NCBI GenBank assembly: GCA_963769715.1
Contig: CAVYNE010000013.1
Coordinates: 50,887-114,886 of the forward strand
Length of the DNA stretch: 64,000 nt
Direction: 5' to 3'
From: Palsa-504 sp963769715
GTDB taxonomy: Bacteria; Actinomycetota; Actinomycetes; Streptosporangiales; Streptosporangiaceae
In this document: positions 9,801 to 16,200 of the stretch, piece after piece
Layout: each line of letters opens with the position of its first letter
How positions within the stretch are numbered: the first letter of the stretch is position 1
Position numbers and translations under genes: made by a program
Notes under the pieces: model-generated
Seen by the model: the letters and a program-made list of their open reading frames with translations, nothing else
Databases searched by the model: none
What the model was told of the DNA's origin: nothing

Positions 9801-10479
9801 GATCATGCGCCGCGCTTTCAGGTACGACGGGGAGATCTGCGAATACGGGTACCCGCGCAACGACCTGCTCAGCCGCGCCGACACCGCGGAAGTGGCCGCG
9901 CGGGTGCGGGCCCGGCTCGGGCTGCCGGACGGCAAGCGAGTCGTGCTCTACGCGCCCACCTGGCGGGACAACCAGGTGTACGCCAACGGTCGCCGGTACC
10001 GGTTCGACATGCGCCTGGACCTGGAGCGGGCCTGGCGGGAACTCGGCCAGGACCACGTGTTCCTCATCCGCGGGCACCACCACATGGCGGACGACGTGCC
10101 CGCCGGGATGCGGGACGGCTTCGCGATCAACGTCACCGCCTACCCCGACATCGCCGAGCTCTACCTGGTCTCCGACGTCCTGGTCACCGACTACTCCTCG
10201 GCCATGTTCGACTACGCGGTCACCGGCAGGCCGATCCTGTTCTTCACCTATGACCTGGCCGAATACCGCGATAACCTGCGCGGCTTCTATTTCGACTTCG
10301 AAGCGGAAGCCCCCGGCCCGCTGCTGGACACCTCGGCCGTGCTGATCGAGGCGGTCAAGGACATCGATTCCGTCGCCGTCTCCTACCGCGATGCCTACCA
10401 GCGGTTCGCGGCCAAGTTCTCCTCCCTGGACGACGGCAAGGCGGCCGCCCGCATCTGCGACCGTCTCTTCTCCGACTGA
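6856..10479 (+). CDS. Fused family 2 glycosyltransferase / CDP-glycerol glycerophosphotransferase (TagF-like)
   Basis: A 1207-residue two-enzyme protein. Residues 1-~330 are a GT-A glycosyltransferase 2 domain (ISVVVAFFNNEDDLGDCLDSI, MVDDGSTD, GPGGARNRG, FVDGDDVL, later WEDIRL). Residues ~830-1200 are a CDP-glycerol:poly(glycerophosphate) transferase domain with YLQTWHGTPLKRIG near residue 935, YAPTWR, and TDYSSAMFDYA with GRPILFF. Such proteins build or prime teichoic-acid-like polymers at the inner membrane face. The TTG start at 6856 follows GGAGA at good spacing. A lysine/arginine-rich linker at residues ~383-405 is made by an 18-bp tandem repeat (8002-8055). No signal peptide is seen. 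The polymer is unknown. Confidence 0.88.
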   Translation: MSTPRISVVVAFFNNEDDLGDCLDSIAAQSFADLEVIMVDDGSTDHSAQIARAKAAVDPRFVLLQPGHGGPGGARNRGVERAGGEFLAFVDGDDVLPANAYELLLHALEQSGSDFVSGAVFRVGPKGINPSALHSLALKGRQTGTHITKTPRLLYDVSVWNKLLRRSFWDAHELSFPEGVVWEDIRLMTKAHVLARAVDVIPDTVYYWRERAQGRLSITQSRTSIANLRDRMTALADIDEFIAAHSTGSLLRAHQRKALKNDLWLYVQDLHKVTEAYRAEFADLVNGYLDHVGRRVLRSLPAPHKLAYYLVRIRAMPQLAELAAWLMEQPVRQVPMIRRWGRLRADLPFRENSPVPVPARVFRPHWRDLDPYMQVDDIGWARDKKGQSDKRGPRDKRGQSGKRDRLVVTGRANVPSVDIPRRRNTSKIVILRPPGPGIRRLPVVRPARSFLHPEATALSEQDRYNYDWSGFRFTVSPRWFRGTGPWQCYMLVRGHGVWRPARVHTPVPGPAERPQPRQVAPGLRFGARWAGLGLNVARWRLGAVITAVDWHDADAGTAEIEVEMPAGSASADPAELVLVRNRGAAARSVPAFAVATPAGAPLKFRALVPLADLARAADVVDRAGRVAGDDVMAWDVFIKLAGRPRVRVAWPEGMPESRHLFGGREAVVGQSRYGDFVLSERSPRPVIDEHEWQPDGRLVLRGSFLGAGLPGGDRYETVLRRIGSADSHVIGFAVDGERFSIEADLDQMPFFGSAIPLRDGEWNLYVRPAGGASEMLAELKYDHDRLGDVAAQRVPAGPKWYRLMITGHDDPLITAEPRLRRIEQGNFAQRALRRGYYPLMLRTPVRDSVFFVSWKGKQCGDNPLGIAEELRRRGDDREHLWAVTDWSVPVPEGGTGVLRGTEEYYEALARSKYLISNDDMQAPFRKRDGQVYLQTWHGTPLKRIGFDISNPQFISGTAYFDHLAADIAQWDLLLSPNPFSTPIMRRAFRYDGEICEYGYPRNDLLSRADTAEVAARVRARLGLPDGKRVVLYAPTWRDNQVYANGRRYRFDMRLDLERAWRELGQDHVFLIRGHHHMADDVPAGMRDGFAINVTAYPDIAELYLVSDVLVTDYSSAMFDYAVTGRPILFFTYDLAEYRDNLRGFYFDFEAEAPGPLLDTSAVLIEAVKDIDSVAVSYRDAYQRFAAKFSSLDDGKAAARICDRLFSD

Positions 10480-10528
10480 CCCGCCGTGCGTGGACGGGCG
10501 GGCCATCATCGTGTGCGGCTGCTGCCCC

Positions 10529-10554
10529 TATCAGGGCAGTTTCTGCCCACGATA
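10529..10554 (+). terminator. Candidate terminator hairpin after the TagF-like gene
   Basis: GGGCAG-TTT-CTGCCC (10534-10548) is extended by outer TATC/GATA arms, 50 bases past the stop. There is no U-tract, as is common in actinobacteria. Nothing else is evident in 10480-10680 except the ribosome binding site of the next gene. Confidence 0.5.
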
Positions 10555-10680
10555 ACGGGAGGACCCCGGGTGGCCAGGAGGTAAAGGCAGCGCTTCGTCC
10601 AGTTTAACGGGCGGGCCTTGGATAACCTGGGTTCCAGTGTGCCGTCCGGCCTGGAGCCGGCGCCTTGGGAAGGGACAGCT

Positions 10681-12510
10681 GTGTCGGACACCGACATCGG
10701 GCCTGAGGACCCGGCCGGGGCGACCGCGCCGACCGCGCCGACCGCGGCGGTCGCGGCGGTCGCGGCGGTCGCGGCGGTCGCGGCGGTCGCGGCGCCAGAG
10801 CCGCGCGGATCGGCCTCCTCGGCGACGGCCCGGTCGGCGGTACTGCACGGCCGAGCCAAGCGCCAGAAGCCCTCGGCGGGCGCGCGGCGATGGAGCGACT
10901 GGCTGGTTATCGTTGTTCCCGCGGCTACGGCGTTCGTGGTCGGCGGGTACGAGCTCGGCGGACCTTCGCTCTGGCGGGACGAGGCGTACACCAAGGACGC
11001 GATCACGCGCCCGGTCAGCCAGATCTTCGCCCTGCTCGGGCACCAGGACGCCGTGCACGGCGCCTACTACATCCTCATGCACGTCATCGCGGCCGCGGCC
11101 GGCACCTCGGCGGTCGCCTTGCGCTTCCCCTCGCTGTGCGCCATGGTCATCGCCACCGCTTTCACCGCGGCGATCGGCCGCCGCGCGGCCGCCCTGGCGC
11201 TTGCCCCGGGCGCCGGGCGCGAGAGTCGTCTGGACATCCCGGCGCTGACCGGCCTGCTGTCGGGGATGGTGTTCGCGACCGCGCCTTACATGACCTACTA
11301 CGCCCAGATGGCCAGGTCCTACGCGATCGTTACGATGTTCGCCACGATCGCCACCTACCTGCTGATCCGGGCTTACCACGAGGGCCGGTGGCGGTGGTGG
11401 TCGGCGTACGCGGCTGCCGTCGCGCTGACCGGCCTGTTCAACCTGTTCGGGCTGCTGATCCTGGCCGCGCATGGCCTGACGCTGCTGCTGACCGACGCCC
11501 GCGGCCAGGCCGCGCAAGGCGGCCGGAGCGCGCAAGGCGGCCGGAGCGCGCGGGGACGCTGGATCGGCCGGATCCCGGTGCGCTGGCTGGCCGCCTCGGC
11601 GGCCGCGGTGATCGTGCTCGGCCCGCTACTCGACGTCGCGCACCGCGAGCAGAAGCAGATCGCCTGGGTGTCCCGGCCAGACTTCGCGACGATCGAGAAG
11701 CTCGTATCTGACTTCGCAGGCTCGAGGGCCCTGGTGCTCCCGTTTGCCCTGCTGGCGCTGGCCGGTATCGCGGCCGCCTGCCTCGCGGACAACTGGCGTC
11801 CGCTCAACCCCGCGGCGATAGCGCTGCCGTGGCTGGTCGTGCCGCCCATCCTGCTGATCGGCGCGTCCTTCATCAAGCCGGTCTACGTGGAGCGGTACGT
11901 CGAGTTCTGCCTGCCCGCGCTGGCCATCCTGGTCGGCGCGGGCCTCGTCGGGCTCATCAGGCTCGCAGCGGCCCGGCCCCGACTTACCCGACGTACCCGA
12001 CAGACCCGACGGTCCGGTCGGCTGAGCCTGACCTGGCTGCCGCCTGCCCTAGCCGCGCTGGTCGTAGCGGGGCTGGCGATCATGCTCATCGGGCCGCAGG
12101 GCGCGATAAGACAGACCGCGGCCCGGCCGGATAACCTGCGGCTGGCCTCGGCCATCGTGGCAGCCAACGAGCAGCCCGGCGACGTGGTGTTCTACATCCC
12201 GGTCAACATGCACGTCCTCGGCACCGGGTACCCGGCGCCGTTCCTGCGGCTCCGCGACATCGCGCTGGCCGAGTCCCCGATCGCCTCGGCCACCCTAACC
12301 GGCACCGAGATCACCAGTCCGGCGTTGCTGAAGAGCCGGTTTACCGACGTCAGGCGCGTGTGGGTGGTCACCGGCAACAGCAACTACCAGTTCCCCGCGC
12401 CGTCCTCGCCGGTGGACAAGGAGAAGATGGCGCTGATAGCCGACGCCGGCCTCCGCATCCTGCACCGCTGGCAAGCCGGCGAAGTCATGCTCACCCTCTA
12501 CGGCTCCTAG
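10681..12510 (+). CDS. GT-C family membrane glycosyltransferase (GT39/ArnT-like)
   Basis: A 609-residue polytopic membrane protein. After a ~60-residue Ala/Pro/Val-rich cytoplasmic N-terminus, the first transmembrane segment (WLVIVVPAATAFVVGGYEL) leads into the extracytoplasmic loop GGPSLWRDEAYTKDA, whose Asp-Glu pair is the catalytic signature of GT-C mannosyltransferases that use polyprenyl-phosphate sugars. Roughly ten further hydrophobic segments follow, then a soluble C-terminal domain of about 130 residues. GTG 10681 is chosen because GGGAAGGGA lies immediately upstream; an earlier TTG at 10618 has no such site. The N-terminus contains five exact 9-bp repeats (10750-10794) encoding Val-Ala-Ala. 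It resembles actinobacterial mannosyltransferases with unknown acceptors. Confidence 0.75.
   Translation: MSDTDIGPEDPAGATAPTAPTAAVAAVAAVAAVAAVAAPEPRGSASSATARSAVLHGRAKRQKPSAGARRWSDWLVIVVPAATAFVVGGYELGGPSLWRDEAYTKDAITRPVSQIFALLGHQDAVHGAYYILMHVIAAAAGTSAVALRFPSLCAMVIATAFTAAIGRRAAALALAPGAGRESRLDIPALTGLLSGMVFATAPYMTYYAQMARSYAIVTMFATIATYLLIRAYHEGRWRWWSAYAAAVALTGLFNLFGLLILAAHGLTLLLTDARGQAAQGGRSAQGGRSARGRWIGRIPVRWLAASAAAVIVLGPLLDVAHREQKQIAWVSRPDFATIEKLVSDFAGSRALVLPFALLALAGIAAACLADNWRPLNPAAIALPWLVVPPILLIGASFIKPVYVERYVEFCLPALAILVGAGLVGLIRLAAARPRLTRRTRQTRRSGRLSLTWLPPALAALVVAGLAIMLIGPQGAIRQTAARPDNLRLASAIVAANEQPGDVVFYIPVNMHVLGTGYPAPFLRLRDIALAESPIASATLTGTEITSPALLKSRFTDVRRVWVVTGNSNYQFPAPSSPVDKEKMALIADAGLRILHRWQAGEVMLTLYGS
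10750..10794 (+). repeat. Five exact 9-bp tandem repeats (GTCGCGGCG)
   Basis: Five perfect copies encode Val-Ala-Ala in the predicted cytoplasmic N-terminus of the GT39-like protein, preceded by imperfect ACCGCGCCG units. The multiple-of-three length preserves the frame. Confidence 0.9.
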
Positions 12511-12513
12511 TGC

Positions 12514-12573
12514 GATTCAATGAACGTGGCGTTCTACTTGAAAGAGTCAGTAGAACGCCACGTTCATTGAATC
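12514..12573. terminator. Perfect 25-bp intergenic palindrome, likely bidirectional terminator
   Basis: Arms 12514-12538 and 12549-12573 are exact reverse complements (core ATGAACGTGGCGTTCTACT on the left) with a 10-base spacer TGAAAGAGTC. It begins four bases after the stop of the plus-strand GT39 gene and faces the minus-strand sigma gene that ends at 12716, so a stem-loop would form in both transcripts. The arm is less GC-rich than the genome. Confidence 0.7.
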
Positions 12574-12651
12574 CGTCCCAGGTCGAGCGCGGGTGGTATG
12601 GGTGGAATGTCCGGTTTGTGACCTGATGGCAGCCGCGGAATCGAGGCTAGC

Positions 12652-12714
12652 CCCCGGGTAAGCGGCCTTGAGCCCCGGGTAAGCGGCCTTGGGCCCCGGG
12701 TAAGCGGCCTTGGG
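12652..12714. repeat. Three 21-bp tandem repeats downstream of sigR
   Basis: Three adjacent copies of a 21-bp unit beginning CCCCGGGTAAGCGGCCTTG differ at one position (A/G). They end one base before the stop codon of the sigma factor gene, in its 3' flank. Function is unknown. Confidence 0.85.
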
Positions 12715-12715
12715 C

Positions 12716-13297
12716 TCAGGCGCCGGACGACTCCGCCCGCGGGGCGCCGAATCCGCTGGCTATCAACTGCTCGCGGATCTTCCTGCGGCCGCGGTGCAGC
12801 CGAGACATCACGGTGCCGACGGGCGTCCCCATGATCTCGGCGATCTCGCGGTACGGATAGCCCTCGATGTCCGCCAGGTACACCGCCGTGCGGAACTCAC
12901 CAGGCAGTTCGCGTAGCGCGCGCAGCAGGTCGGAGTCGGTGGTCCGGTCTAGGGCCTCGGTCTCGGCCGAGGGCACCGGCGGCGTGAGCCGGTCGGCCGA
13001 CATCTGCCATTCCTGCAGGTCACCGCCGAGCGCTTGCTGTGGTTCGCGGCGCCGCTTACGGTACACGTTGATAAAGGTGGTGGTCAGGATCCGGTTCAGC
13101 CACGCCCGCAGGTTGGTGCCTGGAGTGAACTGCTGAAACGCCGCGTAGGCTTTGACTGACGTCTCCTGGACGAGGTCCTCCGCGTCGGTCGGGTTCCTCG
13201 TCATCCGGAGCGCAGCCGGGTACAGCTGGCCAAGCTGCGGAACCACGTCGCGCTCGAAACGCTCGCGGTCTTCGCTAGAATGTTCGGCGCGGCTCAT
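12716..13297 (-). CDS. sigR: ECF sigma factor of the SigR/SigH (thiol-stress) type
   Basis: A 193-residue ECF sigma factor. Region 2 is LYPAALRMTRNPTDAEDLVQETSVKAYAAF..GTNLRAWLNRILTTTFINVYRKRRR. Region 4 is LRALRELPGEFRTAVYLADIEGYPYREIAEIMGTPVGTVMSRLHRGRR, nearly diagnostic of Streptomyces SigR and mycobacterial SigH, which control the response to disulfide stress. ATG 13297 follows CCGGGGTGA; a GTG at 13303 would add two residues. A possible -10 element TATATA lies at 13327-13332, giving a short leader; I see no GGAAT/GTT autoregulatory promoter. In relatives a zinc anti-sigma gene (rsrA) overlaps the 3' end. Here the 3' flank holds only repeats and a convergent gene. Confidence 0.9.
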   Translation of the reverse strand: MSRAEHSSEDRERFERDVVPQLGQLYPAALRMTRNPTDAEDLVQETSVKAYAAFQQFTPGTNLRAWLNRILTTTFINVYRKRRREPQQALGGDLQEWQMSADRLTPPVPSAETEALDRTTDSDLLRALRELPGEFRTAVYLADIEGYPYREIAEIMGTPVGTVMSRLHRGRRKIREQLIASGFGAPRAESSGA

Positions 13298-13544
13298 GTT
13301 CACCCCGGTGGTTTGTCATCTCAGTTTATATAGACGCTTAACAGGCCCTGAAACGTCCCCCCTGTTACGGAAATCACGTCGGCGCCGTCCTTGGTTCGCC
13401 GCCCGCGACAACACCATGATGCAGAAACCTGCTGAAGACACGCTGAGAGCCGGCTGAAGGGACCGACAGAAGGAGTCGGCCAGGAGTGAGTGGAGTGGGG
13501 TGGGGTGGGGTCGGCCCGGACTAGGGGAAACCCGCCTCGGCCCC

Positions 13545-15179
13545 TCAGATCCAGCCGCGGCCTATCCGGTACCACATATGGCTGTACCAGTCGTGGTAGG
13601 GGATGACCTTGCCGGCCAGGATGGCATAGAAGTACCAGAACATCAGCAGCACGCTGAGCAGGTAGATGCCGACGATGAGGGCTCCGATCGAGCGGCGCAG
13701 GGCGCTGGCGGTGGCCGGCCCGAGGATCAGGCCCAGGCACAGCACGATGGCCAGGATCAGGAAGGGCTCGAACTCCAGCGCGTAGTAGTAGAACTTGGTC
13801 CGGGACACCAGCGGGAACCACGGCCCCCAGCCCGCCAGCACGCCGAGCAGCACCGCGCCGGCCCGCCAGTCCCGGTGCAGCAGCCACCAGCCCAGGCAGA
13901 ACACCAGCGCCAGCATCGACCCCCACCAGATCGCCGGCGTCCCGATCGCCAGCACCTCCTGCGACCACTCCGCCCCGCCATAGCCCGACGGGCAGTAATG
14001 CGCCGGACCCGCCACCGGGCCGGTGTAGCACTCATAGAAGAACGCGACCGGCCGGGTCATCACCAGCCAGTCCCACGGCTGCGACTGATACGGGTGCGGC
14101 GTCTTCAGGCCCATGCCGAACTGGATCGCTTGCAGGTGGTACTCGAACAGTGAGTACAGGGGTGAGATGACCGGGATGCGGACGCCGTGCTGCTGGGCGT
14201 AGTCCCGGTCATAGCCGGTGCCGGTGGCGAACCAGCCGCTCCAGCTGGCCAGGTAGACCGCCAGCGGGATCACCAGGAACGTCACCGGCAGCCAGCGGGC
14301 CTCCCGCAGCCCGCCGCGGACGAACGAGGCCAGCCCGGCCGCCCGGCGGGCGCCGATGTCCCACGCCGTGCCCAGCGCCGCGAACCCCGCGATGTACCAG
14401 GCCGCATCCCACTTGACCGCCACCGCCAGGCCGAGGAAGACCCCGGCCGCCACCCGCCACCGGCGGATCCCCAGCCGCGGCCCCGCCGGGCCGCCCTCCC
14501 GCCGCGCCACCCGCTCCGCCAGCGCGGCCCGGGAGACGTCCCGGTCGGCCAGCACGCAGCCGAACGCCGCCAGCACGAAGAACATCAAGAAGATATCCAG
14601 GATCCCGGTCCGCGACAGCACGAACTCCAGCCCGTCCAGCGCCATCAGCAGCCCGGCCACGCAGCCCAGCAGCGTCGACCGGGTCATCCGCCGGGCGATC
14701 CGGCAGATCAGCAGGATCGCCAGCGACCCGAACACCGCGCTGGCGAACCGCCAGCCGAACGAGTTCAGCCCGAACAGCCACTCCCCGGCCGCGATCAGCA
14801 GCTTGCCCATCTCCGGCTGCACCACGTACTCCGCGCACGTCTCCGGCGTGCCGTTACACGACGCGAAGATATTGCCGTGCCCGGCCTGGATCAGGGCATT
14901 GGCGTTGCCGGCCAGGTTCAGCTCGACGCCGTGGTTCAGGATACTCCAGGCGTCCTTGGCGTAATAGGTCTCATCGAAGATCAGCGCCCGCGGCACCCGC
15001 AGCCGGTCGAACCGCAAGAACGCACCGAACGCCGTCACCAGCAGCGGACCCAGCCACCCCCACCACCCGTCATCAGGCATCGGCGACACCAGCCTCGCGC
15101 GGAGCGCCGCGAGCCGGCTGGCTTCGTCGGTGGCCGGCATGGCGGGCATGTCAGCCTGGGTTGCCGTCATCGGCCACAT
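13545..15179 (-). CDS. pmt: Dolichyl-phosphate-mannose-protein mannosyltransferase (actinobacterial Pmt)
   Basis: A 544-residue GT39 protein O-mannosyltransferase that transfers mannose from polyprenyl-phosphate-mannose to Ser/Thr of proteins as they are exported. The first periplasmic loop has the essential Asp-Glu in VPRALIFDETYYAKDAWS, followed by VVQPEMGKLLIAAGEWLFG (the conserved HPPLGK-like loop of Pmts), GLLMALDGLEFVLSRTGILD, and WDWLVMTRPVAF. About ten transmembrane segments are visible, and the C-terminus VIPYHDWYSHMWY matches actinobacterial Pmt. It is divergent from rsmI, as in many actinomycetes. The start at 15179 lacks a clear ribosome binding site; ATG 15170 is an alternative. 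Nothing is evident in 13298-13544 apart from GGGGT repeats near 13495-13513 and the sigR promoter. Confidence 0.92.
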   Translation of the reverse strand: MWPMTATQADMPAMPATDEASRLAALRARLVSPMPDDGWWGWLGPLLVTAFGAFLRFDRLRVPRALIFDETYYAKDAWSILNHGVELNLAGNANALIQAGHGNIFASCNGTPETCAEYVVQPEMGKLLIAAGEWLFGLNSFGWRFASAVFGSLAILLICRIARRMTRSTLLGCVAGLLMALDGLEFVLSRTGILDIFLMFFVLAAFGCVLADRDVSRAALAERVARREGGPAGPRLGIRRWRVAAGVFLGLAVAVKWDAAWYIAGFAALGTAWDIGARRAAGLASFVRGGLREARWLPVTFLVIPLAVYLASWSGWFATGTGYDRDYAQQHGVRIPVISPLYSLFEYHLQAIQFGMGLKTPHPYQSQPWDWLVMTRPVAFFYECYTGPVAGPAHYCPSGYGGAEWSQEVLAIGTPAIWWGSMLALVFCLGWWLLHRDWRAGAVLLGVLAGWGPWFPLVSRTKFYYYALEFEPFLILAIVLCLGLILGPATASALRRSIGALIVGIYLLSVLLMFWYFYAILAGKVIPYHDWYSHMWYRIGRGWI

Positions 15180-15288
15180 GCTACTGGCGACGGTAAAGTC
15201 CGGCTAGCCGGATGGTGATGTGTGAGATCCAATGCGGAGGACGGGGCGCGATACAGACATGTCAGGATCGGCGGCGGGTGAGGCACAG

Positions 15289-15378
15289 GATGCTGAGGCC
15301 CGCGAGGCTGAGGCCCGCGAGGCTGAGGCCCGCGAGGCTGAGGCCCGCGAGGCTGAGGCCCGCGAGGCTGAGGCCCAC
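15289..15378 (+). repeat. Six 15-bp tandem repeats upstream of or at the N-terminus of rsmI
   Basis: Six copies of GAGGCTGAGGCCCGC (the first and last with one or two changes) are read in the rsmI frame as Glu-Ala-Glu-Ala-Arg. The array ends 12 bases before the preferred GTG start of rsmI. It is either part of an extended charged N-terminus (start ATG 15259 or 15232) or a leader. Confidence 0.9.
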
Positions 15379-15390
15379 GGGGGAGGCGGC

Positions 15391-16200
15391 GTGCTAACGC
15401 TGGCCGCGGTCCCGATCGGCCGGGCCGAGGACGCGTCCTGGCGACTGGCGGCCGAACTCGCCCAGGCCACCCTGATCGCGGCCGAGGACACCCGCCGCGT
15501 GCGCTGGCTGGCGTCGAGCCTGAACATCGAGCTCAAGGCCCGTGTCGTCTCCTACTACGACGCCGTCGAGGCGCGCCGCACGGCCGAACTGCTCGACGAA
15601 CTGAAGGCGGGTCGGGACATCCTGCTCGTCACCGACGCGGGCACCCCGGGCATCAGCGATCCCGGCTACCGGCTCGTCTCGGCCGTGGCCGCGGCCGGCC
15701 TGCGGGTCACCGCCCTGCCGGGCCCGTCGGCGGTGACGACCGCGCTGGCCGTCTCCGGGCTGCCTACCGACCGGTTCAGCTTTGAGGGGTTTCCGCCTCG
15801 CGGCCAGGGCGAGCGGACCAGGCGCTTCGCCGAGTTGGCCGGCGACCGCCGCACCCAGGTCTACTTCGAGTCCGGCCGCAGGCTGGCGGCGACGCTGGCC
15901 GAGCTCGCTGCCTCCCACGGCGACGACCGTCCGGCCGCCGTGTGCCGCGAGCTCACCAAGATCCACGAGGAGATCAAGCGCGGCACGCTGGCCGAACTGG
16001 CCGCGTGGGCGGTCCTGGTCAGCGGGGCGGATCCCCGCGAACCCAAGAAGAAGAAGGGCGGCACAGCGTCAGGCGCCGTCCGCGGCGAGATCACGCTTGT
16101 CGTCGCCGGCGTCGCCCGCAGAAGCCGGAGCCGGATCCGCGACGGCAGCGACAGCAGCGACGTCCGCGACCCCGGCGCTGTGCTGCCGCCGCCCCGCTAG
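15391..16200 (+). CDS. rsmI: 16S rRNA 2'-O-ribose C1402 methyltransferase
   Basis: Methylates the 2'-OH of C1402 in 16S rRNA using SAM. The 269-residue product shows the tetrapyrrole-methylase-like fold: MLTLAAVPIGRAEDASWRL, IAAEDTRRVRWL, LVTDAGTPGISDPGYRLV, ALPGPSAVTTALAVSGLPTDRFSFEGFPPR, YFESGRRLAATL, CRELTKIHEE and the terminal GEITLVVAG. GTG 15391 is chosen because GGGAGG precedes it and the family normally starts here; the open frame upstream holds six 15-bp repeats. About 30 extra C-terminal residues read into the convergent gene on the other strand, giving a 132-bp antisense overlap. Confidence 0.9.
   Translation: MLTLAAVPIGRAEDASWRLAAELAQATLIAAEDTRRVRWLASSLNIELKARVVSYYDAVEARRTAELLDELKAGRDILLVTDAGTPGISDPGYRLVSAVAAAGLRVTALPGPSAVTTALAVSGLPTDRFSFEGFPPRGQGERTRRFAELAGDRRTQVYFESGRRLAATLAELAASHGDDRPAAVCRELTKIHEEIKRGTLAELAAWAVLVSGADPREPKKKKGGTASGAVRGEITLVVAGVARRSRSRIRDGSDSSDVRDPGAVLPPPR

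Noticed and set aside
12652..12714. Possible CRISPR or iteron array
   Set aside because: The 21-bp units are directly adjacent without spacers, and no cas or replication gene is nearby.
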